A stretch of 60,933 nucleotides of DNA from Setomelanomma holmii (taxonomy: Eukaryota > Ascomycota > Dothideomycetes > Pleosporales > Phaeosphaeriaceae), in assembly GCA_010015745.1 (NCBI GenBank), contig ML978303.1, positions 2,633 to 63,565 on the forward strand. Reading direction: 5' to 3'. Below the pieces are notes generated by a model. The model saw only the letters and a list, made by a program, of their open reading frames with translations. It was not told the origin of the DNA and did no database searches. A program made the translations under genes and the position numbers. Shown piece after piece: positions 33,736 through 43,998 of the stretch; position 1 is the first letter of the stretch; every line of letters starts with the position of its first letter.

Positions 33736-35630
33736 ATAGAACTAATTGACAAGGCAGATGCAGCGTATAAATTGCAAGAACCGGGAGAAAAACTATCGTA
33801 TAGAAAGTGCGCTGATATATTCAAAGTTAATAGAATTACACTGGTACGAAGATGCAAGGGCGTTCAGGCTCTAATAGCAGCTAAGAATGCCTCCTAACAG
33901 AAACTCACTTCACAACAAGAGGCAGAGCTTGTAGAGTACATTGAAGGACTGACAAAGAGAGCGCTTCCTCCTACGCGTGAAATGATACGCAGATTTGCTG
34001 CTGAGATTGCTCAAGAGCCTGTAGGAGAGGGCTGGGTGGGTCGCTTTTTGAAGAGAAACAAGGATCGTCTCATCACACGATGGACGTCAGGGATGGACGC
34101 TGTACGTCACCACGCTGACTGCGAGGTCAACTTCAAGTTGTACTTTGATCTCCTCTATCAGAAGATAGTCGAGTATAAGATTGAGCCATGTCACACGTAT
34201 AATATAGACAAGAAGGGCTTTATAATTGGGGTCACAACAAGGACAAAAAGAGTCTTCTTAAAGAGGAAGTAGGAGACTAAAGAGGTCAGGGAGTCTCTCT
34301 AAGACGGCTCTCGTGAGTGGGTAACTCTCTTAGCAGGCGTCTGCGCAGATAGAGAGCCTCTTCCCCCTGGCCTTATCTTCCAGGCTGAATCAGGCAATAT
34401 ACGATCCACCTAGGTAGAGGATATTAAGGTTGGAAAGCACAACGTCTTTGTCACTTCATCACCCTCTAGTTAGACGAATAACGACACAGGACTTGCCTGG
34501 TTAGAGCAGGTTTTTGACCGCTGCACGAAGAAGAAAGCGCGCTTAAAGTGGAGGCTTCTTATCGTAGATAGCTATAGGAGTAATGTAACTATGGATTTCA
34601 TTAACTATTGCGACCAAAATAGGATCCTCCTTGCTGTCTTCCCTCCTCATTCAACCTACAGCCTTCAGCCACTTGATGTAGTAATGTTTAAGCCACTTTC
34701 TACCTTATATACTACGGAGCTGGTTACCTACCTTCACATTAGCTAAGGGTTGCTCTTAGTTAAGAAGGGAGACTTCTTCCTATCATTTTAGGCTGCCTGG
34801 ACCTCTACCTTTAAGGAGAGCCTTATCCTTAAGTCCTTTGAGGCTACTAGAGTGTGGCCAATAGAGAGAGACGTTATCCTTAAAAGATTCCGCCCAAAGA
34901 CACCACCAGCAGAAGAACAACCTAGAAGCTCACCTGTAATTGCTAAGAGTGATTAGAGAAAGATGAGATCACTTATAGAGCAAGCAGTCAGGGATAGGGC
35001 TAAGAAAATTAGGAAAAAGATCGCTCTTTCTCTCTACCATCTTAAGGTAGAGAACAACCTCTTACACTATGAAAAGGACGGGTTAAGGCAGTCTCTTAGA
35101 GTCAAAAAGAAGCACAAAAAGAAGGGAAAGACTGTCAATCTGCAGCAGCGTGAGGAGTACTATGGTGGTGCTGTTCTCTGGTCTCTAAGAAAGGTTAGAG
35201 AGGCTAACTTCCGTGAGAGAGTTCGGAAGCAAGAGGAGCAAGAGGAAAACCTCAGAAAGGCTGAGATGAAGGACCTTAAGGCTCAAGCTGCCTTGCTCAA
35301 GCAGAAAGAAGCAGAAGGAAAGCGTGTGGCGCGAGAGATAGCTAAGGTAGAGAGAGAGAGAAGGAAAAAGTAGCAGCAGAGAGAGCCGAAACTAAGCGCA
35401 AGAAACAGGAGGAAAGAGAGGCTGCAACCGCCCAAAAAGCTGTCAAATTATCCTAAAGAGGCAAGAGAGCTGCCTCACAAAAGCCTACGCGTGCTCAAAA
35501 GCGTGCGCGGGTTGCGCAGCCTGCTAAAGGTGGTGGCGGTAGTAACCCTTCACTACGCTCACTACCAACAAAAACCACCAAAAATGGCCGCCCTATTAGG
35601 CTGCCTACTAGGTTTGGTAGCCCAAATTGA
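33736..35630 (+). pseudogene. Pogo-like transposase of copy 2, nine TAA/TAG stops
   Basis: Open on the plus strand except for stops. The start position reads ATA (33736-33738) in the context where the element at 60.7 kb has ATG. Domains in order: a psq/HTH part (EKLSYRKCADIFKVNRITLV), a CENP-B HTH part (PPTREMIRRFAAEIAQEPVG), the DDE domain (NIDKKGF, VDSYRSN, LQPLDVV), then a long Lys/Arg/Glu coiled-coil-like tail. Nine in-frame stops are all TAA or TAG at places where copy 1 or the family has Gln or Trp (for instance ST-stop-VED and SL-stop-DGS). One frameshift lies near 35365. The catalytic motifs are also altered (DKKGF for DEKGF, SYRSN for SHGSH). Confidence 0.88.
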
Positions 35631-35729
35631 TCGCAAGCATCACTTTATTACTTTACTACAAAATCTCGTGATAATAGCTATTGTAGGTGACAGTATAGCC
35701 TCATCTTTGTAGGTGGGCTCATGGCGTTA

Positions 35730-35774
35730 GGGTGGGTCGGCACGCCGAGTGGGTCGTTACGCCGACGCCCACGG
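35730..35774 (-). repeat. Right terminal inverted repeat
   Basis: Reverse complement of the left repeat with a single mismatch at the fifth base, followed outside by the TA target duplication. Confidence 0.93.
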
Positions 35775-35869
35775 TAGCGCAGCGCACACGCCACCCAAAC
35801 CCAGATAGGAAGCCATGGACCAGTTACCACTACGCACCTCTTCTTTGGACTTTCTATCTCTGCCTCATC

Positions 35870-37311
35870 ATGAGTGTCTCCACTATCATCGGTATACCAC
35901 TGTCGTTTCTGACTCTTATATGGATACCTGCCACCCTAGCGTGCTGCATACCATGGGTGCAGAAGCGTAAGAGAATGGCGAACGCTGATTTGCGAGCTGG
36001 AGATACTGACCCACCACAGAGATGCTCTACTTGCACTGGGTGACCTTCTTCCCCGGCAAATGGTTAACAGAACCCGAAAGAGCTGGTTTTCTTAGTATGT
36101 TGAACAAGCAAAGGAAGTCTTATGTTGGGTGCTGCTCACACGGCCAGAGAATCAGGTCACACCATTCCACATCACGACCAGCGACCATGAAAGATTGTTC
36201 TCCTGGCTCATAGCGCCACTGGGAGTCTATGCTAGACATGCCGAGGCCTTTGTCACTGAACGCCCCGAAACTGATGGAATCGAAGAGAGGCTTGCGTTCA
36301 AACTCTTGAGGGATGACCCAGACGCGCGCCTGCTCATTTACTTTCACGGCAACAGTGCGACTATAGCCCAACAACGACGTACAGAAGAGTATCGCTCTTA
36401 TGCGTCGGGGGCCTCCGACAAGATATTCGTGTTAGCGTTCGACTACCGTGGGTTTGGACGATCTTCAGGCACGCCTAGTGAAAGCGGCTTGCTGAATGAT
36501 GCCGAAGCGGTCGTCGATTTTGCGTTGAATACAGCCAGGATATCACCTGACCGCATTGTGCTTCTAGGTCACTCTCTCGGGACTGCAGTCGTTGCGGGCA
36601 TAGCACATCACTATGCAAAGCTCCGTGTCGAGTTCGCAGGGCTGATTCTGTGCGCGGCATTTACTAACGCAGGCAACGCGTTTGCGTCGTACTCAATCGG
36701 AGGCGTGGTACCCGTCCTGGCACCTGTCAAGATATCGTCGCACTTCCAGTCTTGGTTTAGTCGCAGAATGAGCGATACATGGCACAGCGACCGTCGACTC
36801 GCGGACCTTGCGCGTAAGTTCAATGATCGCGGATGAGACGTCCAGTCGTGGATCCACCGTCTGTCACGATGCACAGACAGCTTCTACAAAGGGTACCAAA
36901 AGAACTCAAAAGGTACCCTGCACGTGTCCAATGCACCCCACTGACATGTTGCCAGGAAGTTGTGCCGACCTGCGAATCGTATTCGCACATGCAGAAGACG
37001 ATACGACGATGCCATTTAGCGAAACTCAGAGGCTCTTCAGGTCTACACTAGACGCCGCGATCGCCTCCTCTCCGAATGACAACATGATCAAGGACCTCAA
37101 GGTCGTGGATCTTGGGGAGGCTGGGAGTCAACAAATCTGGCAATCCCAATCCGGTTCGAAAAGCCTTCAAAAGACCCTCGCCAAGCATGGAGGTAAGCAA
37201 ACCCCGAAGACCCGAGTCGAGCGCGGCGGTGCTCTTGCCGAAACTCATTCCAAACACGACAGCACATTGGGAATCCCCAATGTTTTGTACTGTGTTACGA
37301 ACCCGAAATAG
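35870..37311 (+). pseudogene. Alpha/beta hydrolase (ABHD12/BEM46-like) with a premature TGA
   Basis: Membrane-anchored serine hydrolase type. Exons 35870-35966, 36020-36094, 36148-36912 and 36956-37311 join in phase. An N-terminal anchor (FLTLIWIPATLACCIPWV) precedes VTFFPGKWLTEPERAGFLKN, LLIYFHGNSATIAQQ (oxyanion region), FDYRGFGRSSGTPSESGLL and the nucleophile elbow LLGHSLGTAVVAG. The only break is a TGA at 36834-36836, between LARKFNDRG and DVQSWIHRLSRC. The 32-nt GT..AG pair that could remove it is too short and shifts the frame. After it, DLRIVFAHAEDDTTMPF holds the acidic residue. The C terminus after residue KHGG is uncertain. A complete transposon sits 95 bp before the ATG. Confidence 0.75.
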
Positions 37312-37931
37312 ACATGTCTGAGGATGTGTTGCAAGGAGCTCGAGCATCAGATCCCAATCGATGGGCACACGGCATTGTAGGGTCACAAACCTTACTTTTC
37401 CATGTGGTCATCTCGAGCCCATGGCCGCGCTTCCCGGGCCCCACTAGGACAAAACAGGGCTGACGCAACCAGGTCACAACGGAATGATGCTGTTCGCACC
37501 GCTTGCCCTGACGATTCTCCAGCTTTTCGGCATCGCGGCTCCCGCAACCCAGCTGTAGCGTCTTGGACCTCAGTAGCCCCAATCCAGAGTACGTAACTGC
37601 CACGACGCATGAGGCCTTAGGATAGGTTGGTGTGCGTCACTAAGGCCTCTTCCGTCGTGGACGTGCCCAGAATGACGTTTGCAAATGGGCTCCGCCTGGA
37701 TCCGGTACAAGAGCCCACCGTGAAGCACCGTAATGCTTTCTGAGCCACGCCCGGCACATTCTTGTCACCCAGGTCTCTCCTGACAGTCGTTTAGAACAAA
37801 GAGTCACCCGTTTGTCGTTGTCAAATCTAGACTCTTCACGTCGACGACGTTTTCCCGTATAACTCGAACACTACCATTCTCGCTTTTGCTTTGCAGAAAC
37901 AACAGGCTCCAAAACGACATCGAAGACCACC
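37312..37931. other. Intergenic between hydrolase and small membrane-protein gene
   Basis: No gene supported. Minus-strand frames at 37295-37610 are open but featureless. Confidence 0.4.
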
Positions 37932-38366
37932 ATGCCTGCCGTCGCCCATCTTGTACATCGTGCGATCCTAGAGGGCGCCTCTACCGGAGGGTTGTCTGCA
38001 ATTGCAATAGGGCTCATCGTTGGCATCGGCATCGTCCCGGTCTTCATCCTAATCTGGGTTGTATCATGGCTTTTCTGGTGTTATCCCTACAATCGAACAT
38101 GCTGCTGCACACGCCGAAAGAAGAAGAAGCCTGAAGAGGAGATGGCTGATACGCCAGTGACGCCCGTGACGAGCGACGAGACTCTGCGTGAGAAGGCGTT
38201 GTACAATATCCCCTCCAACTCGCGGCCCAACACAACTTACCGCAAAGAATCTGGAGGTTTGGAACGCGGCGGGCGCTTGACGAAAGCAGACCCAAGGATT
38301 TCGTTGCAAACGGTCAGCAGCGATCGAACTGTGCAGGTCATGCACGAGCCAAAGCCCTTTATCTGA
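37932..38366 (+). CDS. Small single-pass membrane protein
   Basis: 144 aa. A short N-terminal segment (about 20 residues) leads into a long hydrophobic helix, AIAIGLIVGIGIVPVFILIW. A Trp/Cys juxtamembrane (WLFWCYPYNRTCCCTRRKKKK) with five Cys, likely palmitoylated by analogy with similar motifs, comes next. A roughly 80-residue cytoplasmic tail follows with a TPVTPVTSDETLREKALYN stretch rich in phosphorylatable residues. No signal peptide, no intron. It belongs to the same architectural class as the genes at 6.8-10.8 and 29-32 kb. Function unknown. Confidence 0.75.
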   Translation: MPAVAHLVHRAILEGASTGGLSAIAIGLIVGIGIVPVFILIWVVSWLFWCYPYNRTCCCTRRKKKKPEEEMADTPVTPVTSDETLREKALYNIPSNSRPNTTYRKESGGLERGGRLTKADPRISLQTVSSDRTVQVMHEPKPFI

Positions 38367-39448
38367 GGATGCACTGGAAAAGTTATCGTGCAAGAGAACG
38401 GATCATTTACGGAACACACCCCACGTATCATCAGGGAGACACGACACTTCCACTCAGCCTCTGGGTCATTGCGATGCGGTGCCTTTGACGCTGTTCAAAA
38501 CCAGAATATGCCGCTCCCGCTCACCTTGTAGCGGCGGACCGCATCATGCGACAACACTGGGGATTTGTGCGGAGAGGATTGCGAGGCGAGCAATACCAGC
38601 ACTGATGTCGCCATGCCGATTCACGTCGATGAACAGTATATTGTGTGAAGCTTGACAGCGGCAGAGGTGTGAAGAGTTGTCAAAGGAGGCAGGAAGCCGC
38701 AGAATTAGAGTGGATCGATGGTGGTAGCATCGTACAAAAGACTACCAGGGCTTAGATGTGTGGGCACAGATCAAGGCGCGAACTTTGATAGCGTGCGGTC
38801 ACCATTGTGGGACAGCCTGAATGTATTTACGACTCCATAAAGCCATGAATGCAACGATTGCAACGAATCATCAACGAAATGAATGTGCCGTACCACCTGT
38901 TGCTCTCGTCTCCGCGGATGTCGCTAACTGACAAAGGCGTTGCGTACCTCCTGTCGGTTGTCTACGGTGTGGTGATGTCGCTGGTTCTGATTGGACAGAT
39001 GCTAGACAGACGCACATTGCTGGGCTGTTGAGCATCCAGCGGAAGATGTGCGGATGCGGGGCATGTTTTGTTGGCTTAGCAGAGGACTGCATTTCAAAAG
39101 TCCGGGATTTCCAACGAATTCATCTCTCTCAATTCCTCCCAGCGGCGCCCGTGGGGTCCAACGTCGGGCTGATCAGTATAACAGTTGAAAGAGCGAGCGG
39201 TCAGCGGCGCATTTGTTCGTCCGCGAGCGCGAAAAAAAAAAAAAAAAAGAGTATCGGAGAGCGTTAAAGCCGGTCGCAGCTGCAAGTGTCGCATTCCGCC
39301 ACGTTCGACGAGCAGGCAACACACTACGTCAGCACTCAATAACCCACCCATAACAAAAGACGACGCAGCGCCTCAGGGGCTCTCCTGAGGTGTCGTGTGT
39401 CTGTTTCTTACCGCCACCATATTTCGCCCACACTTCCTGCCGTGGCAC
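38367..39448. other. 1.1-kb intergenic region, upstream of the Cld1-like gene
   Basis: No gene supported. A pure A17 run occurs at 39232-39248 in otherwise GC-rich sequence, about 200 bp upstream of the next ATG. Poly(dA:dT) tracts in fungal promoters keep nucleosomes off, so this may be a promoter element of the downstream gene. Confidence 0.45.
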
Positions 39449-41140
39449 ATGCTGCGGATCTATCTCCACGCTCGACCGCGCGCAACGAGCATCGTACAAA
39501 AAGCGGCAGGATTCGGCGGCGCAAGCTACATTGGCCTGAGTCTGAGCAGCGCGCCCATCAGAATTGAAGCCAAGGGCAACGCGACCATGGCGCAAGCCGG
39601 CGATGAAGAGGTCAGGGAGCGGGGCCAGCAGCCGATGCTGGCGAGCCAGAGGGTGAAAGAGCAGGGGCAAGAGCCCGGCCGGATATCGCGCTGGTTCCCG
39701 TTGAGCGCCTCTGAGGGCTTCAGCCAGTGGTGGGCCGGTCAATCGCCCATGGCCACCGAACACCGCGTCCTGTCCTTCATCCCCCACCTCCAGAAGCCGC
39801 CCACACACACCCAGACGGGCTCCGCGCCCGTCTCGTCGGCCGACCTCGCCGCCCCGCCGCAGACGGCCGAAGCACACACCGAGACGAACAGCATCAACGA
39901 CCCCCATGGCCCGCGGCGGTGGAACTCGCAGATGGTCGAGCTGAGCGGGAAGGGCCGCGCCCTCAACGAGTTCTCGGTAGAGCGCATTGGCGAGCAGGCC
40001 GAGGAAAACCTCGTCATGCTGCACGGCTACGGCGCAGGGCTGGGCTTCTTCTACCGCAACTTCGAGTCGTTGTCACGTGCAGAGGGGTGGAAAGTCTACG
40101 CTCTCGACCTGCTAGGCATGGGACGAAGCAGCCGGCCCAACTTCAGAATACATGCCAAGGACAAGGAGGGCAAGATCCAGGAAGCCGAGTCCTGGTTTGT
40201 CGATGCGCTCGAGGAGTGGCGGGTCAAGCGAGGCCTGGACAAGTTCACCCTCCTTGGCCACAGCTTGGGCGGCTATCTGGCTGTGGCATATGCGCTCAAG
40301 TATCCCGGCCACCTCAACAAGCTGATACTGGCCTCGCCGGTCGGTATCCCTGAGGACCCTTACGCTGCCAACGACGAAATGCTTGATCCACAAGACTCCA
40401 CAATGGCCAATGAGTTTACACAGGACGCCTCGGAGACAAGAAACGGCGTGAAGCCTTCAACAGCCGACAATAACAACTTCATGAACCAGCGCAAAAAGAA
40501 CGAAACTGCCAAAGAGCCCCCAAAGCGCCGCCTTCCGGGCTGGCTCTACTACCTCTGGGAAGCCAACATGGTCTCGCCCTTCACCTTCGTCCGCTGGAGC
40601 GGGCCCCTTGGACCCCGTCTTGTCTCTGGCTGGACATCGCGCCGCTTTTCCATGCTGCCTGAAGAAGAAGCACAAGCGCTGCACGACTACAGCTACGCCC
40701 TGTTCCGCCAACGCGGAAGCTCAGAATACGCACTGGCCTATCTCCTCGCTCCCGGTGCATTCGCCCGCTCTCCCATGATCCGGCGCATCCAAGGCGTAGG
40801 TCGGCAATACTTGCAACCGCACGCTGCACCCACCGTCGACGCCGATACATCGTCGCAGCACGCGCCACGCGAGACTGGCGTGCCCATCGTCTTCATGTAT
40901 GGCGAAAACGACTGGATGGACGTTGCGGGAGGGTTCGCAGCCGAAGAGAAGATCAAGGCTGAGCGGAAGCGCGTGTTGGCGAATGCAAGTGAAGAGGAGA
41001 GGAAGAAGGATCACGGCGAAGCCAAGGTCATCATCATCAATAAGGCGGGGCACCACGTCTACCTAGACGGGTGGGACCAATTCAATCGCGTAATGTTGGA
41101 GGAGATGGACGATGTGAAGAGAAGGAAGCAGGTGGCGTAG
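39449..41140 (+). CDS. Cardiolipin-specific phospholipase Cld1-like (alpha/beta hydrolase)
   Basis: 563 aa, intronless. The N terminus (MLRIYLHARPRATSIVQKAA) is basic and amphipathic like a mitochondrial targeting sequence. Family motifs: NLVMLHGYGAGLGFFYRNF (oxyanion HG), YALDLLGMGRSSRP, the nucleophile elbow LLGHSLGGYLAVAYALKYPG, the lid region with WLYYLWEANMVSPFTFVRW, VFMYGENDWMD (acid) and GHHVYLDGWDQFN, which holds the catalytic His and an HX4D motif. This set is typical of the ABHD4/5-Cld1-Ict1 family; yeast Cld1 removes an acyl chain from cardiolipin before Taz1 remodelling. The ATG at 39449 is the first in a frame open further upstream. Strikingly GC-rich relative to its neighbours. 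Substrate specificity is by homology. Confidence 0.88.
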   Translation: MLRIYLHARPRATSIVQKAAGFGGASYIGLSLSSAPIRIEAKGNATMAQAGDEEVRERGQQPMLASQRVKEQGQEPGRISRWFPLSASEGFSQWWAGQSPMATEHRVLSFIPHLQKPPTHTQTGSAPVSSADLAAPPQTAEAHTETNSINDPHGPRRWNSQMVELSGKGRALNEFSVERIGEQAEENLVMLHGYGAGLGFFYRNFESLSRAEGWKVYALDLLGMGRSSRPNFRIHAKDKEGKIQEAESWFVDALEEWRVKRGLDKFTLLGHSLGGYLAVAYALKYPGHLNKLILASPVGIPEDPYAANDEMLDPQDSTMANEFTQDASETRNGVKPSTADNNNFMNQRKKNETAKEPPKRRLPGWLYYLWEANMVSPFTFVRWSGPLGPRLVSGWTSRRFSMLPEEEAQALHDYSYALFRQRGSSEYALAYLLAPGAFARSPMIRRIQGVGRQYLQPHAAPTVDADTSSQHAPRETGVPIVFMYGENDWMDVAGGFAAEEKIKAERKRVLANASEEERKKDHGEAKVIIINKAGHHVYLDGWDQFNRVMLEEMDDVKRRKQVA

Positions 41141-42541
41141 GAGAGCATCGTATCATTGCATTGGGTCGGCGTTATGGTTCAGTCACAGGTGACTTGGACA
41201 GGTGGACCAAGGGTATGTTGCATTCAAAGCATTTTAGACTTCTGTAGGATTTTTATGATATTTTCAAATCTCAATTTTGGTCCGTCATAAGGTTGGTGCA
41301 CAAGACTCTGTATGGCATTACTAAAGGACCCTACATGCTCGAATAGGTTGTGAATATCTACAACATAGCGAAGGCCTTCAGGCTTCTACATTATATATAC
41401 ACTCAGCTCTCTGAAGTCACGCAACATCATCCCCAGGGTATCTACCCTGCATATCATATACCTTGGTATGTACAGTCACAATCTCGGAACGTCCCATCTC
41501 TGCATGTCCCGTCTCCAAAAATCGTTGTTGTGTGTAGATGCTATCTCAGAACGCCCCATCTCCTAAATCCATCTCCGCATGTCTCATCTCCGAATAATGT
41601 TGCTGTGTATCGCGCGTGAGTGCTGCAGGCGTGAACAATCGCGTATCAAAGCTCACGAGATGAAGGATCTAGCTATTAGGGTTCCGCGTCCTGTTCTGCA
41701 CCTTTCGGTGGTGTGGTGGGACACAGCTGAAGCCTCTCACACATGTAAGTTGCACATGTACCTTCGTGCGATGCTAACGGCGTAACTTGGGAGAGTCTGT
41801 GGTATCCCATCGGAGGTGGATAGACGTGGTCTTCACGTTTCCCTGTGACGAGTATAGAGCAGAGTCGATAGGGAATAGAAGAACATTATGTACCATTCCA
41901 CAGTCCAAAGCGTGCTCAGCCCCTCAAAAGGTCGAGTTGAAACTTGGTGCCCGAACAAGACACGCAATTGAGGTAACAGCCTTGCGACGCGGCCTGCGTA
42001 ATGTGAGTCGCTTCCATCTCGTCATTTCTCGCCTGAGAAAGCGCGACTCCACACCAACGAAGATAGCAAGGCGGCATCGCATACGGGGAAACCGCAGAAA
42101 CAGGCAGGGAAGGCGCAACGCCAGCCAAGCAAGAGACGACATCAATTGGGTAACGTGCGCGACTTCGCAGTCGAGTTCCTGTTATCGCGAGGCTTGGAAA
42201 TCGACACAGGCTGCTCGCTTGATGTAATTAACTTGACGCCCCGCTACGCCCGACGAGCTTACACATCATACATTTTGGCTTACCTACTTTAGCGGGGATT
42301 TCGCCTTGCGCGTCGCGCATGGACCGAGCGCCAATCCATCGCAAATCAGTACACGATCTATGGTTTGACACGTGTAGTATAAAGTCACAATAATCGTAGG
42401 CCACTGCAGAAGGCATCAATACATCACAGCTCAGCTCACGACATCAACACAACTTCACTCTTCATCATAATCAACAGATCCCCTACGAACATCAGTCCAA
42501 CCAATCACGTGCTCGAAAACTCTCCACTTCCAACAACCAAA
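41141..42541. other. 1.4-kb intergenic region
   Basis: No gene supported; a plus-strand frame at 41787-42227 is open but Arg-rich and featureless. The last 200 bases hold CA/TC-rich sequence and a TATAAA at 42378-42383 before the MDR gene. Confidence 0.4.
41484..41612 (+). repeat. Imperfect two-unit tandem duplication
   Basis: Two neighbouring units of about 60 bp share the order CGGAACG/CAGAACG, CCCATCTC, CATGTC, CATCTCC/CGTCTCC and GTTGTTGTGTGTA/GTTGCTGTGTA. The second unit has an extra CATCTCC word. A local minisatellite-like duplication, not a known element. Confidence 0.5.
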
Positions 42542-43549
42542 ATGGCGACAATGAAAGGATGGCTATTCCAAGCCTCATCCGGCCCAATGGAGAAGAACCT
42601 CACACAGCCATCTTCGGGTATCCCAAGACCGAAAATAAAAGGCAGTGAGATTCTGGTCGAAAACTTCAGCACAGCACTCAACGCAATCGACTACAAAGTT
42701 CTCGAACTCGGCTTCATCACAAACCTCGTGTTCAAATCTGTCACACCAGGCCTCGACGTTTGCGGCCGCGTTGTTGAAGTCGGGAGCAAAGTGACCAACT
42801 ACCACGTCGATGACATTGTCTATGGTGCACTTCCTCCTGCCCCGACCAACGGCGCTCTCGCACAATTCGTTCCCATCCCAGCAGCCTCAGTCGCATTAGT
42901 ACCCAAGGGTCTACCATCTGACGACATGGTGTCTGTTGGTGTCGTTGGACTGACAGTCTATGCTGCCCTCAAGCCTTATGTCAAACCTGGGTCCAAGGTC
43001 TTCATCAATGGCGGTTCTGGCGGCACTGGAGTCATGGCGATACAAGTCGCAAAAATCCTGGGTGCTGATGTCACCACTTCATCCTCCACCGCGAACCTCG
43101 AGCTATGTAAGAGCCTAGGCGCTGATACCACACTCGACTACACATCAGCACCAATAGCTCAACAGCTGAAGGACTCTGGCGCGATCTTCGATCTGGTCGT
43201 TGATAATGTCGGAACCCCAGCCAACTTATACCGGGCATCAAGCACCTTTCTCCAGCCTCAAGGCAAATACGTTCAAATCGGGCTCGCAGTCAGTTTTGCT
43301 GGCTTCAGGCAATTCATCACCAACAAAATCACGAGCCTTCTGGCATGGGGAAAGCGGGAGTGGATCTTCGTGGATGCTTCAGCAAACCAGCACGAAGCCT
43401 ATGACCAGCTGGCAGCGTGGATGAGAGAGGGCAAGATACGTGCGGTCATTGATTCCAAGTTCGAGTTTAGCGAGGTGCCAAAAGCATATGAGAGGCTGAA
43501 GACGGGAAGGGCACAGGGAAGGGTTGTGGTCCACGTGCAGGAATATTGA
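42542..43549 (+). CDS. MDR-superfamily NAD(P)H oxidoreductase (quinone/enoyl reductase type)
   Basis: 335 aa, intronless, from the first ATG (42542; a second ATG is three codons on). A GroES-like N-terminal domain (ENFSTALNAIDYKVLE, PGLDVCGRVVEVGSKV) is followed by a Rossmann domain with the dinucleotide motif FINGGSGGTGVMAIQVAK (residues 154-171), the helix ELCKSLGAD and LVVDNVG. There are no structural zinc cysteines, so it is a zinc-free reductase of the quinone oxidoreductase/ToxD-like group. The C-terminal motif FEFSEVPKAYERLKTGRAQG is typical. Members reduce activated C=C bonds; many work in secondary metabolism or detoxification, but no biosynthetic core gene is nearby. Confidence 0.9.
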   Translation: MATMKGWLFQASSGPMEKNLTQPSSGIPRPKIKGSEILVENFSTALNAIDYKVLELGFITNLVFKSVTPGLDVCGRVVEVGSKVTNYHVDDIVYGALPPAPTNGALAQFVPIPAASVALVPKGLPSDDMVSVGVVGLTVYAALKPYVKPGSKVFINGGSGGTGVMAIQVAKILGADVTTSSSTANLELCKSLGADTTLDYTSAPIAQQLKDSGAIFDLVVDNVGTPANLYRASSTFLQPQGKYVQIGLAVSFAGFRQFITNKITSLLAWGKREWIFVDASANQHEAYDQLAAWMREGKIRAVIDSKFEFSEVPKAYERLKTGRAQGRVVVHVQEY

Positions 43550-43998
43550 AAGCTTGACGCCCTTGTTTCAATTCCTAGCATACTGTATCTTTCAAATTGG
43601 CGTTCAGCATACCTTAGAGATGGCTTTCAAGTAGTATTAATATTCAAAAGAGTATTGAGGCATCTGATAATGCCCTACCTCTGTGATAAGTGGTAGCGTT
43701 CAGAGTTGCTAATCAATTTGAGTGCGCCGTGACGAAAAACAGGTGCGTTTGGAGGCTCATCTATGTACTTGACGCGCTACCTAAGGTTTCGTCAGCAGAA
43801 CATCTGTTTTGCATCCGGCATCCAAACCTGCATGAGGATCTTCAGCAGTACCGTTGGGACTGAGGAAAGGGTTGTGGGCCTTGCAGAATTATGTTAATCA
43901 TTGCGCCATCTAGATAGGAGTCATGTACAAGAAGGAGTATTTGCGCTGCCCGTGAATTATTCCAAGGGTTGTGAAAGGCAGTCAAGCCGAGTGAAGCA
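43550..43998. other. Convergent 3' region
   Basis: Between the 3' end of the MDR gene and the 3' end of the large esterase gene. No gene seen. Confidence 0.45.

Larger units (their letters stand above)
33637..35774 (+). mobile_element. Complete pogo/Fot1-like transposon, copy 2, RIP-inactivated
   Basis: A 2138-bp element with 45-bp terminal inverted repeats (33637-33681 and 35730-35774, one mismatch) flanked by a perfect TA duplication (33635-33636 and 35775-35776). This is the Tc1/mariner-pogo signature. It carries one transposase gene on the plus strand. It inserted 95 bp upstream of the ATG of the alpha/beta hydrolase gene at 35870. Same family as the edge-truncated copy at 1-1518, which shares the terminal repeat and the adjoining CCCCAACATCATAACAC, but the internal sequences have diverged. 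Confidence 0.93.

Noticed and set aside
36802..36833. A 32-nt GT..AG intron to remove the TGA in the alpha/beta hydrolase
   Set aside because: Shorter than any other intron in the window (about 45-65 bp) and it leaves the following exon out of frame, whereas reading through keeps frame.
39329..40024. Minus-strand open frame opposite the Cld1-like gene
   Set aside because: Mirror frame of strongly GC-rich coding sequence; no domain, while the plus strand has a full catalytic motif set.
41484..41612. Possible CRISPR-like or regulatory repeat array
   Set aside because: Only two imperfect units without spacers in a eukaryotic genome; a minisatellite-like duplication explains it.
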